A DNA stretch of 64,000 bases. Origin: Conchocele bisecta. Its lineage: Eukaryota > Mollusca > Bivalvia > Lucinida > Thyasiridae. The notes beneath the pieces are model-generated. The model did no database searches and was not told the origin of the DNA. It saw only the letters and a program-made list of their open reading frames with translations. Where the stretch lies: the NCBI GenBank assembly GCA_029237695.1, contig CM055272.1, positions 9,598,042 to 9,662,041 of the forward strand, written 5' to 3'. Within the stretch, counting starts at the first letter, position 1. The number at the start of each line of letters is the position of its first letter. Of this stretch, positions 41,703-54,418 are shown one piece after another. The translations under genes were made by a program, and so were the position numbers.

Positions 41703-44700
41703 ATTGATGTAGTAGGTACAACACTGTATGCATTGATGTAGCAGGGACAACACTGTATGCATTGATGTAGTAGAGACAACACTGTATGTATTGATGTAGT
41801 AGGGACAACACTGTATGCATTGATATAGTAATGTTACATCAATGTAGTATTGAAGTTGTAGTAGGGACACACTGTATGATGGATGTAATAGGGGACTACC
41901 ACTTTTTGTGTGTATGATGTTTGTAGGGATGGGACAACACTGTATGTAATTGATTTTAGTAGGGACAACAACTGTATGTATTGGATGTAGTAGGGACTAC
42001 CACTATGTTGTGTTTTGGGATGTGTAGTGGGATGCATACACATACTCACATCGTCACATGATGTAGTTGACTGTATGTATGGAGCAGGAACACTGTAGTA
42101 TTGTTTATGTAGTAGGGAGACAACACTGTATGTATTGATGTGTGGGAAAACAAACTGTATTGCATTGATAGTAGGGTTATGACACACTGTATTTATTGAT
42201 TGTAGTAGGGGACAACAACTGGTATGTATTGATGTAGGTAGGGACTTAACACTGGGTGTGTTATTGATGTAGTAGGGATGACACCAATGTATGTATTGAT
42301 GTAGTAGGGGACAATCACTGTTATGTATTGATGTTAGTAGGTATTAACTCTGAATGTATTGGTGTAGTAGGGACTAACACTTTGTGGTATTGGGATGTAG
42401 TTAGGGATGGGAACCAAACAGTTATGTATTGGAATCGTAGTAGGGAACAACCTGTATGTATTGATTGTTAGGTAGGGATGGACAACACTGTGTGTATTGA
42501 TTTAAGAAATATAAATTAGGGTACCCATCAACTGTTATGTTATTGGATGTAGTAGGGAACTAACACTGGTGTGTTTTGATGTTAGTAGGGATGACAAATC
42601 ACTGTGTGTATTGAATTGTAGTAGGGACTACACCCTGTTATTGTATTGATGTTAGTAGGGGACATTTCTCTGTATCTATTGGATGTTAGTTGGGTAATGG
42701 GACTACACACTGTATATATTGATTGTTGTAGGGACAACACTGTATGTTTGATGTTAAGTAGGGATTAACACTGTGTGTTATTGATTAGTGGGATGGAACA
42801 CCAAACTGTAAATGGGTATTGATTGGTAATTTAGGACAACACTGTATGTATTGATGTATTGTAGTAGGGACTACCAGGGTCTGTATGCATTGGATGTAAT
42901 AGAACTAACAACTTTGAGTGATTGATGTAAGTAGGGATACACACTGTGTGTAATTGAATAGTAAGGGACACCTGTACTGTAATGGGATGTTAAGTAGACA
43001 CTCTGTTTTTTTGATGTAGTAAGGGATACAACACGGTGTGTATGATGGTAGTAGGGACAACACCTGGTTATGTATGATTGTAGTGGGACAATCTTCTGTT
43101 ATGTAATTGATGTTAGTTAGGATGGACACCACTGTATATATTGATGTAATAGGGACAACACTGTAAGTATTTGATGTAGTAGGACTACACTGGTTGTTTG
43201 TATTGATTTAAGTAGGATGACAACCACTGATGTATTGATGTAGTAGGACAACACTGGTATAATTGGGGTGATGGTAAGGGAACAACACTGTATGTATTGG
43301 TGTAGTAGGGACTAACACTGTGTGTATGATTAGTAGGAATGGGAACACACTGTATGTATTGAATTGAAGTAGACAAACACTGTTATGTATTGATGTAGTA
43401 GGATGACAACACGTATGTATTGATGTAGTAGGGGGATACACTGTGTGTTATTGATGTAGTAGGGATGAAAACTGTATGTATTGATTGTTGTAGATACAAC
43501 ACTGTACGTTATTGATGTGTTGGGACTACACTGTGTGTATTGGTGTAGTAGGGACTCACTGTGTGTATTGATGTAAGTAGGGAATGAAACAACCTATGTA
43601 TTGATGTAGTAGGGATGAACAACACTGTATGAATTGATGTAGTTGAGACTACACAGTTGTGTATTGATGTTGTAGGGATGAAACACTGTATGTTTTGATG
43701 TAGTAGGGATGGAAAACAACTGTATGTATTGGATTTGTAGGGACAAACAAAACTGTATGTAATTGATGTAGTAGGACTACACTGGATGTTATTGATTGTT
43801 TGTAGGAAACTACCTGTGTATAATTGATGTAGTAGTATGAACAAACTGTTTGTATTGATGTAGTTGTTAACAACAATGATTTTATTTGATGTTGTAGGGA
43901 ACTACACTGTGTGTATTGGTGGTAGTAGGGACTACACTGTGGTATTGATGTAGTAGGAATGACAACATGTTTGCATTGATGTAGTAGGGAGAACAACCTG
44001 TATGTATTGCTGTTGTAGGGACAACACTGTATTGTATTGATGTAGTAGGTACAACAATGTGTGGCATTTGATGTGGTAGGGACAACACTGTGTGCATTGA
44101 TGTTAGTGGGACAACACTGTATTAATTGTTGTAGAGGGACTACACTGTGTGTTATTTGATTGTAGTTAGGGATGACAACACTGGGTGTTTTGTATTGTTG
44201 TTTGAGTAGGGGATGACAACCCTGATGTATTGATGTAGTTGGATGACAAACATGTATGTATTGATGTAGTTAGGGACAACACTTGTAAGTATTGATTGTA
44301 GTAGGTAAACACTGTGTGTATTGATTGTAGTTGTGACTACACGTAATGTTTTATTGTGTAGGTGGGGACAACACTGTTATGTATTGAGTGTAGGGACTAC
44401 ACTGTATGTATTGGATGTAGTGGGGATACATTGTGTGTATTGTTGTAGTAGGGATGAAAAACACTGTATGTTTGATGTAGTAGGGATACAAATGTGTGTA
44501 TTGGTGTAGTTTGGGACTACACTGTGTGTATTGATGTTAGTAGGGATGACAACACTGTATGTAAATTGATTTTGTAGGGGGTACATTCACTGTTTGTATT
44601 GATGTAGTAGGGGAAAACCACTGTGTGGATTTGATTGTAGTTGGGATGACAACATGTATTATATTGAGTAGTAGGGACTAACTGTGTGTATTGATGTAGT

Positions 44701-47700
44701 AGGGATGACAACACTATGTATTTGATGTAGTTTAGATTTTTAAACAAAACAATGTAGGTATTGATTAGTAGGGGACTACACTGTGTGTATTGGTTGTAAG
44801 AAGGGACTACCACTGTGTGTATTGATGTAGTTAGGGATGGACAACACTGTATGGTTATTGAGTAGAGGGACAACACTGTATGTTTTATGAGTAGGTGGTA
44901 CAACACGTGTGCATGATGTAGTAGGGAACACCATGATGTATTGACTTAGGTTAGGGACTACACTGTGTGTATTGATGTAGTAGGGACAACACTGTATGTA
45001 TTGATGGTAGTTAGGGGCCCACACTGTATATTTTGATTTGTTGTAGGGACTTACACTGTGTGTATTGGATTGTAGTTAGGGACTACCATTTTGTATTGAT
45101 TGTGTTAGTAGGACTAAACTGTGTTGTATTGATGTAGTAGGGTTGACAACACTGTATGTTTTGATGTTAGTAGGGATACACTGTGTGTATTGGTGTAGTA
45201 GGGGGACTACCACTGTGTGGATTGATTGTTGTAGGGATGACAACACTGTATGTATTGATGTGTAGGGACTCACTGTGGTTGTTTATGTAGTAGGGATGAC
45301 AAACACTGTATGTATTGATTGGTAGTAGGGATACACTGTGTGTATTGATGTAGTGGGATGAACAAAACTGATTGTATTGATGTAGTAGGGGACTACCATG
45401 TTGGGGGGTTGTAATTTTTTTTGGGGGGGATTTTTGTAGTAGGCTGTGTGAATTTAAGTAGTAGGGACTACACTGTATGTTTTGATGTAGTAGGACTACC
45501 ACTGTATGTATTGATGTAGTAGGGACACACTGGTATGTATTGATGTAGTAGGGACTACACTGTGTGTATTGAGTAGTAGGGAAAACTACACTGTGTGTAT
45601 TGCCCTGTATATGATGGACACTTTATGTATTGATTGTAGTAAATTACCAACACTGTATATATTGATGGTAGTGGGACTACACTGTGTGTATTGGTGTACG
45701 TAGGACTTACACTGTGTGTATTGATTTGTAGCCAGAATGACAAACAATGTATTGGCATGATTGTAGTAGGGATGGACAACACTGTATGTATTGCTGTTAA
45801 GTAGGGACAAACACTGTATTTATTGGATGTAGTAGGTACAACATTGTGTGCATTGATGTGGTAGGGACAACACTGTGTGCATTGATGTAGTAGGGACAAA
45901 CATGTATACATTGATGTAGTAAGGGACTACATGTGTGTCCCATTGATGTAGGAGGGTGACAAACCTGTGTATTGATGTAGTAGGGACTACACTGTGTGTA
46001 ATTGATGTTGTAGGATGACAACAATGTTATGTATTGATGGTAGTAGGGACAAACATGTAATGTATTGATTGTAGTAGGGTACTACACTATGTGTATTGAT
46101 GTAGTTTGGTGACTCACTGTATGTAATTGATGTAGTGGGGACAATCACTGTTTGTATTTGATGTAGTTAGGGGACTACACTGTTGTATTGATGTAGTTAG
46201 GGACTCCAATTGGTGTGTATGGATGTGTAGGGATGACAACACTGTATGTATTGATGTTAGTAGGGATACATGGTTGTGTATTGGTGTAGTAGGGAACTAC
46301 ACTGTGTGTTTATGTGTAGGGATGACAAACTGTATGTATTGATGTAGTAGGGATGAACAAAACTGTTTGTATTGATGTGTGGGACAACACTGTGTTTGTA
46401 TTATGTTAGTAGGATGACAAACACTGTATATATTGATGTAGTAGGGGACTACACTGTGTGTATTGATGTAGTAGGGATGACAACATAGGTATGGATGTAG
46501 TAGATCAACACTGTATGATTGATGTAGTTAGGGACTACACTGTGTGTTATTGGTGTCCCCAGTAGGGGACTCACTGTGTGTATTGATGTAGTAGGGGATG
46601 ACAACACTGTATGTATTGAATGTAAGTAGGGTACAACACTGTATGTATTGATGTAGTAGGTAACAACACTGTGCCATTGATGTAGTAGGGACACCACTGT
46701 ATGTAATTGATGTAGTTGGGACGACACTGTGTGTATTGATGTAGTAGGGACAACAATGTAATTTATTGATGTAGTAGGGACACAGTATATTATTTGATGT
46801 AGTAGGGATACACTGTGTGGATTGATGTTAGTAGGGGACTTACATGTATGTATTGATGTAGTAGGGATAACACTGTGATTGATGTAGTAGGGATTGGGAC
46901 AAACACTGTAATTTTGATGTAGGTAGATCAACACTGTATTTGTATTGATGTCAGTGGAGACTACACTGTGTGTATTGGTGTAGTTAAGGGGGAATACCTG
47001 TGTGTAAGATGTAGAAGGGTTACAACAAATGTGTGCAATTGATGTGTGGGGACTACACTGTGTGTATGAATGTAGTAGGGAATGACAACACTGGGTAATT
47101 TGTAATTGATGTGTAGGGATGACAACACTGTATGTATTGTGTAGTAGGGACAACGGAAAGAAACAATGTGTGCATTGATGTAGTAGGGACTACACTGTGT
47201 GTATTGATGTAGTAGGGATGACAACACTGTATGTATTGATGTAGTAGGGATGACAACACTGTATGTATTGATGTAGTAGGGAAAACACTGTATGTATTGA
47301 TGTAGTAGGTACAACACTGTGTGCATTGATGTAGTAGGGACACCACTGTATGTATTGATGTAGTAGGGACTACACTGTGTGTATTGATGTAGTAGGGACA
47401 ACACTGTATGTATTGATGTAGTAGGGACCACACTGTATGTATTGATGTAGTAGGGACTACACTGTGTGTATTGATGTAGTAGGGACTACACTGTATGTAT
47501 TGATGTAGTAGGGACTACACTGTGTGTATTGATGTAGTAGGGATGACAACACTGTATGTATTGATGTAGTAGATACAACACTGTATGTATTGATGTAGTA
47601 GGGACTACACTGTGTGTATTGGTGTAGTAGGGACTACACTGTGTGTATTGATGTAGAAGGTACAACAATGTGTGCATTGATGTAGTAGGGACTACACTGT

Positions 47701-50700
47701 GTGTATTGATGTAGTAGGGATGACAACACTGTGTGTATTGGGACGACAACCCTGTATGTATTGATGTAGTAGGGATGACAACACTGTATGTATTGATGTA
47801 GAAGGTACAACAATTTGTGCATTGATGTGGTAGGGACAAAACTGTGTGCATTGATGTAGTAGGGACAACACTGTATACATTGATGTAGTAGGGACTACAC
47901 TGTGTGTATTGATGTAGTAGGGATGACAACACTGTGTGTATTGATGTAGTAGGGACGACAACCCTGTATGTATTGATGTAGTAGGGATGACAACACTGTA
48001 TTTATTGATGTAGTAGTGATGTAGTAGGTACTACACTGTGTGTATTGATGTAGTAAGGACTACACTGTATGTATTGATGTAGTAGGGACAACACTGTATG
48101 TATTGATGTAGTAGGGACTACACTGTATGTATTGATGTAGGGACAACACTGTATGTATTGATGTATTAGGGACTACACTGTGTGTATTGATGTAGGGACA
48201 ACACTGTATGTATTGATGTAGGGACTACACTGTCTGTATTGATGTAGTAGGGATGACATCACTGTATGTATTGATGTAGTAGGGACTACACTGTGTGTAT
48301 TGATGTAGTAGGGATGACAACACTGTATGTATTGATGTAGTAGGGACTACACTGTGTGTATTGATGTAGTAGGGATGACAACACTGTATGTATTGATGTA
48401 GTAGGGACTACATCACTGTATGTATTGATGTAGTAGGGACTACACTGTGTGTATTGATGTAGTAGGGATGACAACACTGTATGTATTGATGTAGTAGGGA
48501 CTACACTGTGTGTATTGATGTAGTAGGGATGACAACACTGTATGTATTGATGTAGTAGGGACTACACTGTGTGTATTGATGTAGTAAGGGATGACACACT
48601 GTAGTATTGATGTAGTGGGACTACACTGTGTGTATTGATGTAGTATGACTGTGTGCATTTATGTAGTAGGGACTACACTGTATGTATTGATGTAGTAGGG
48701 ACTACACTGTATGTATTGATGTAGTAGGGACAACACTGTATGTATTGATGTAGTAGGGACTACACTGTGTGTATTGATGTAGTAGGGATGACAACCACTG
48801 TATGTATGTAGGTAGGGACAAATGTATGTATGATGTTGTAGGGACTACACTGTATGTATTGATGTAGTAGGGATACCACTGTGAGTAGAACTTGTTAGTA
48901 GGGATGACAACACTGTATGTATTGATGTAGTAGGGACTACACACTGTATGTATTGATTGTAGTGGGACTCACTGGGTATTGGTTGTAGTAGGGACTACAC
49001 TGTATGTATTGATGTAGTAAGGTACAACAACGGGTGCCATTGATATGGTGGACAAAATGTACATGATGTAGTTGGGACAACACTGTTAATATGATGTAGT
49101 AGGGATTACACTGTGTGTATTGATGTAGTAGGGATGGACAAACACTGTGTGTATTGATGTAGTAGGACGACAACCCTGTATGTATTTTGTTAGTAAGTAG
49201 GGATGACAAAAACACTTGTTTTATGGTAGAGGTAACACAAAAATGTGTGCATTGATGTGGTAGGGACAAAACTGTATGTAGGGATGACATCACTGTATGT
49301 ATTGATGTAGTAGGGACTACACTGTGTGTATTGATGTAGTAGGGATGACAACACTGTATGTATTGATGTAGTAGGGACTACTGTGTGTATTGGATGTAGT
49401 AGGGAGACACCACTGTGTGCATTTAGTAGTAGGGGACTACCATGTAGTATTGTTTGTAGTAGGGACTAACACTGTATGTATTGTGTGTAGGGAAACACTG
49501 TATGTTATTGATGTACAGTAGGGACTACTGTGTGTATTGATGTAGTAGGGATGACACCACTGTGTGCATTTATGTAGTAGGGACTACACTGTATGTATTG
49601 ATGTAGTAGGGACTACACTGTATGTATTGATGTAGTAGGGACAACACTGTATGTATTGATGTAGTAGGGACTACACTATGTGTATTGATGTAGTAGGGAC
49701 TACACTGTGTGTATTGATGTAGTGTAGTAGGGACTACACTGTATGTATTGATTTATGTAGTAGGGGACTACACTGTATGTATTGATGTAGTAGGGACTAC
49801 ACTGTATGATTGATGTTAGTTAGGGAACCACTGTATGTATTGGATGTAGTTGGGACTACACTGATGTGTTATTGATGTAGTAGGGACTACACTGTGTGTA
49901 TTGATGTAGTGTAGTAGGGACTACACTGTATGTATTGATGTAGTAGGGACTACACTGTATGTATTGATGTAGTAGGGACTACACTGTATGTATTGATGTA
50001 GTAGGGACTACACTGTATGTATTGATGTAGTAGGGACAACACTGTATGTATTGATGTAGTAGGGACTACACTGTGTGTATTGATGTAGTAGGGATGAAAC
50101 CACTGTATGTATTGATGTAGTAGGGGACAACACTGTATGTATTGATGTAGTAGGGACTACACTGTATGTATTGATGTAGTAGGGACTACACTGTGTGTAT
50201 TGATGTAGTAGGGATGACAACACTGTATGTATTGATGTAGTAGATCCACACTTGTTTGTATTGAATGTAGTAGGGACTTACACTGTGTGTATTGGTGTAG
50301 TAGGGCTACACTGTGTATGATGTAGAAGGTACAAACAATGTGTGCATTGATGTGGTAGGGACAAAAATGGTGTACTTGATGTAGTAGGGAAACACTGTAC
50401 ATTGATGTAGTAGGGACTACACTTGTGTATTGATGTAGTAGGAGCATGGACACTGTGTTGATTGTGATAAACGACAACCCTGTATGAATATGTAGGGTAG
50501 GGATGACACTGTATGTATTGATGTAGTAGGGACTAACACTGTGTGTATTGGTGTAGTATTGAATACCTGTGTGTATTGGAGTAGGGAACTACAACAATGT
50601 GTGCATATGTGGTAAGGGACAAAACTGTGTGCGTGATGTTAGTAGACAACCACTGTATACATTGATGTAGTAGGGATCACTGTGTGTATTGATGTAGTAG

Positions 50701-51508
50701 GGATGACAACACTGTGGTGTATTGATGTTAGTAGGGACGACACCCTGTATGTATATGTAGTGGGGATTGACAACACTTTGTGTATTGATGTAGAACTACA
50801 CAATGTGTGCATTGATGTGGTACAAAACTGTATGTAGGGGATGACATCACTGTATTGTATTGATGTAGTAGGGACTACAATGCGTGTTATTGATGTTGTA
50901 GGGATGACATGTATGTATTGATGTAGTAGGGACTACCTGTGTGTATTGGTTGTGTGAGGGGATGACACCACTAGTGTGCATGTAGTAGGGACTACACTGT
51001 ATGTATTGATTGTTGTAGGGACTACACTTTATGTATTGATGTAGTAGGGACAACACTTGTTTTATGTATAGTGTAGTAGAGGACTACACTTGTTGTTATT
51101 GATGTAAGTAGGGGACTACACTGTATTGTATTGATAGGGTGTGTATTGTAGACTACACTGTATGTATTGATGTAGTAGGGACTACAATGATGTATTGATC
51201 TAGTAGGGACAACACTGTGTAGTTGATGTAGTAGACTACACTGTATGTATTGATGTAGTAGGGACGCACACTGTATGGATTGATGTTGTAGGGACTACAC
51301 CTGGATTGTGTTATTGATGTAGTAGGGAATACCACTGATGTATTGATATTGTAGGGCTACATGTGTGTATTGATGTAGTAGGGACTAACTGTGTGTGGCT
51401 ACACTGTATTTTTGATGTAGTAGGACTACACGTGGGTATGTATGGGATGTAGTTAGATGACACTATTGATGTAGTAGGGACTACACTGTATGTATTGATG
51501 TAGTAGGA
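41703..51508. repeat. ~9.8 kb minisatellite, 29 and 32 bp units
   Basis: The plus-strand unit is TTGATGTAGTAGGGAC(A/T)ACACTGT(A/G)TGTA (29 bp) or the 32 bp form with GGGATGACAACACTGTATG. More than 300 units. Clean stretches (47.16-48.58, 49.56-49.80, 49.88-50.23 kb) show regular order; elsewhere units are full of one-base insertions and deletions. Long minus-strand open frames (up to 234 codons, residues such as TTSIHTV) exist only because neither unit length nor sequence produces stops in that direction. I see no reason to call them genes. Confidence 0.95.
48240..48600. repeat. 61 bp higher-order repeat inside the minisatellite
   Basis: A 29 bp unit of the GACTACACTGTGTGTA type alternates strictly with a 32 bp unit of the GATGACAACACTGTATGTA type for about five to six rounds, giving a 61 bp dimer. 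Similar dimers recur near 47.2, 47.5 and 49.3 kb. Confidence 0.8.
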
Positions 51509-52180
51509 TCATGCATCAGCACTGGTCAGTCTGCAAAAACGGCATTTTGCAGTACATTTATAAGGTTTCTTCCAGTTTATCAGAGTTAAATATCATTTAT
51601 TCAGCCCCCTTTATTATGCTATATGGATCCATGATTGTGGTATAATTTAAGATATAAACACAAGTTCACCCTGGCGCCCATTTTGTAATCTGCCATTTTG
51701 AACCGGAAATACCAAACATGGTAATCTGCCATTTTGAACCGGAAATACCAAACATATTGATTGTTTCCTCGGATCTTTTTTCAGCGTACTCGAAAACCTC
51801 TGTATGCTGAAATTCATGCGTTCTGCCATAAGTGCACTACTCTGGTTTTTGTTGCACCTGCTTTAGCAGAAGGTGCGACTATAGTCGTTGTCGTCCCCGT
51901 CAACAAATGTTAAAAAAGTTTGTACAAGTTTCTTCTTCATGATTATAACTTTAATATTACTTGACAGATTGCTTCACTATTTGTACACTTGATAATTGTG
52001 AGCATTTGCGAAAACACTTATCACAGGTTTTCATGGCAATTTTATAACTGGTATTAAACATAATTACTGGTAGGAACTTTTCTAGCCATTGTACCATCCT
52101 GCCATGCATGGTTCACCTGTGGTTGTACAAGGACAATATTGCACTAGGTTCACCGTTCTTCACCTGTTGTTGTGTTTCAG
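51509..52180. other. Low-repeat sequence with one hairpin-head relic
   Basis: A direct duplication, GTAATCTGCCATTTTGAACC GGAAATACCAAACA, lies at 51687-51752. GCACCTGCTTTAGCAGAAGGTGC (51853-51876) followed by GACTATAGTCGTTGTCGTCC looks like the 5' head of yet another hairpin/microsatellite family. A pyrimidine-rich tract (about 52155-52178) precedes the candidate exon. Confidence 0.45.
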
Positions 52181-52230
52181 TGACACCGCCCTTCATCATG
52201 GAGTACCTGTGTAAGAAAAACTTCATGAAG
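52181..52230 (+). CDS. Candidate 50 nt internal exon of a host gene
   Basis: TTGTTGTGTTTCAG precedes it (strong acceptor) and GTAAGTCAG follows an AAG (near-consensus donor). Only one of three frames is open across it, reading TPPFIMEYLCKKNFMK after a split first codon. The surrounding 1.9 kb is the least repetitive part of the window. I do not recognise the protein and cannot see neighbouring exons, so partner exons would lie beyond the minisatellite or the repeats. A chance match of splice signals is possible. Confidence 0.4.
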
Positions 52231-53400
52231 GTAAGTCAGCCACCGGATGTCGCACATAAACTCTGCAGATGGGTTTTGGCCACTTAGACATTTTAAATAA
52301 AAGCAATATGCAACATTCTAAAATAATAAAAATGTTACATGTCATAAAAAATTCATTTCGCAAAATTCCATAAAATATTAATTTTATTGTGAAAAAAATA
52401 TTTTCCTATGGGAATTTAACTGAGCAGACTGACTGCCAGCAGGGAGTAAACGGGAAATATTTGGACACATGGCTAGATAGCTCGGATATGATTAAGAAAA
52501 CAACATACCATATTAGAAAGTGAAAGTGAATGGGTTTAATATCTCGGCAACAACTAAGGTCATTTAGAGATGAGTCCTTGGTTTCAAATCTTATCTGAAA
52601 TATGGAAATACTATGAAAGTATTTTTCTTGCCTAGGGCAGGCATTGAACTCACTACCTCTGGCATTAAAGTCCAGTCCTCTACCTCTATTCCACAACCCA
52701 CCCTCCAAATTGTTTGAAAATTAGTGAACAAATGTTATAATTATTCTCCCGCTAATAGGCAAGAGGGGATATAGAGTTGGTCCATGTACGTACGTGTCTA
52801 TGTATGCACGTTAGTAACACCTTTCATTTTTAAATAACTTATTAACCGCTTCACCGATTTTGATGTGTGTCTAGGTGCTTGTTTTACATACGACCCACGT
52901 CCGACCTTTTTTTTACCTTCACAAGGTCGCTGAAACACCAGGGATTTAGGCTACTGATGGGATATGAAACACGTTTTGTTTGCGGAAAACTCGCTGTGCC
53001 TACAACGTGTTAGGATTACTTGTGAGGTTTAAGTTGATGCATGCATGTCTCGCTATCTTACACATTGAATAGCAGCAACTGTATTTGCAGCTATATGAAA
53101 ACAGCTCAAATACAATATTAATGGTGTATTATTATTGAGGAAACAGAAAATGTACATGTAGCTTGCTTAAAAGTAGCCTATGGTTGATTTTGGTTTTACA
53201 AAATAATTCATCTAAATATAGTAATAAATAAAAAAAATATTATTGAGAGAACTTGAGTTTTGCCGTGCTTGGCTGGTGAGCAATTCCCTCAGTTTCAATT
53301 CAATTTAATTTATTTCAGAGAATGCCGTGGCTCAATGCACCTATACAGGTCTTACTGGTAGGAGTGTTGTAAGTATACATTACTCAGACATCCAGAACAG
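52231..53400. other. Putative intronic/intergenic sequence
   Basis: TTTCCTATGGGAATTTAAC at about 52400-52420, with ATTTTATTGTGAAAAAAATA before it, matches the arms of the foldback element at 63221-63733, so a fragment of that family is present. The remainder is AT-rich and not recognised. Confidence 0.45.
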
Positions 53401-53970
53401 GGACCCATTTCATTAAACTTAGTAAGACTACAAAGTTTGTAAGTGCAAAATTTAATTGTATGCCCCGGACAACATTCGGGGATACTATGGATTTGACACC
53501 GAACATCGTCCCTGTCCACATCTGCTGCAGACATTTCTTGTCCGGAGCTTAATTTGAATACCCGTTGGAATATTTTCATGCAACTTCACACATGCATAGA
53601 CAACGACCCAAAAGTGTGTCACGCGCAAGAATGACGACTCTTGCTTCACGAATATTAAAGAGATATCTCGCTTTGTATTTTTGCACACTGATTCCGGTCT
53701 GGAGCATACATGTAACTTGAATACCCTTTGGAATATTTTCATGAAACTTCACACATGCATAGACCATGACCCAAATGTGTGTCCAGTCCAAGAATGACAA
53801 CTCTTGCTTCACTAATTTTAGAGTTATCTCACTTTGTATGTTTGCACTCTGATTTCTTGTCCGGAGCATAACTTGAATACCCTTTGTAATATTTTCATGA
53901 AAATTCACACATGCATAGACCACGACCCAAAGGTGTGTTGTGCTAGAATGATAACTCTTGCCTTGCTAAT
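53401..53970 (+). mobile_element. Diverged C160 element with head
   Basis: Head TATGCCCCGGACAACATTCGGGGATA (53459-53483) followed by CTATGGATTTGACA and three units with TTGTCCGGAGC and TTTCATGAAACTTCACACAT at spacing 163 and 157. More substitutions than the 28-38 kb copies, so probably older. Truncated by the W190 head at 53971. Confidence 0.7.
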
Positions 53971-54290
53971 TATGTCCCACCACGATAGTGGAGGGGGCAT
54001 TTACTTTTACCCTTGTCCGTCCCATCCGTCCATCCGTCCGTCCCGGGCCGTCCGTCCGTCCGTCCAGTCCGGGCAGACATTCAGGTACTTATGTGGCTAG
54101 CCCCACAGGGTTATGGACTTGTTAAAGGATAGGGTTGGTTACAATTAGCCACCTAAGATATCGTTTTATGTGGCTAAAAGTGGTTTTATGTGGCTAATAT
54201 TTAACATGCGATAAGCCACATAGTTACCTGAAAGTAAGAACGTCCGTCTGTCCGTCCGTTCAGCCCGTCCGTGCGTCCAGTCTGTCCGTC
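53971..54290 (+). mobile_element. W190 element with head hairpin
   Basis: Head TATGTCCCACCAC-GATA-GTGGAGGGGGCAT (53971-54000), TTTACTTTTACCCTTGTCC, (GTCC)n, one W190 unit (TTATGTGGCTAGCCCCACAG ... GATAAGCCACATAG) and another (GTCC)n. This copy shows that W190 has the same head type as P167. Confidence 0.75.
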
Positions 54291-54294
54291 ACCA

Positions 54295-54418
54295 ACCTTG
54301 TAAGTCGTAAAACTTTTAAACCGTACTAGCTACAGACCTGATACTTGGTGTGTAGCTCCTTATGACGAGTACCGGTAGATGCATAAAATTTATTTCGATT
54401 TTTGATTCGACCCCGGAG
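54295..54418 (+). repeat. Single K155 unit fragment
   Basis: CTTGTAAGTCGTAAAACTTT TAAACCGTACTAGC and GATGCATAAAATTTATTTCG correspond to one unit of the array at 57472-58080. Cut by the start of the G430 element. Confidence 0.65.

Noticed and set aside
41468..51335. Dozens of minus-strand open frames of up to 234 codons with repeating TTSIHTV/YINTYSV residues
   Set aside because: They are translations of the 29/32 bp minisatellite, which is open in several minus-strand frames; frame changes with every 32 bp unit and with each indel, and there are no splice sites, conserved start or domain.
41703..51508. CRISPR array
   Set aside because: Units are head-to-tail without unique spacers, the unit length varies between 29 and 32 and the context is eukaryotic.
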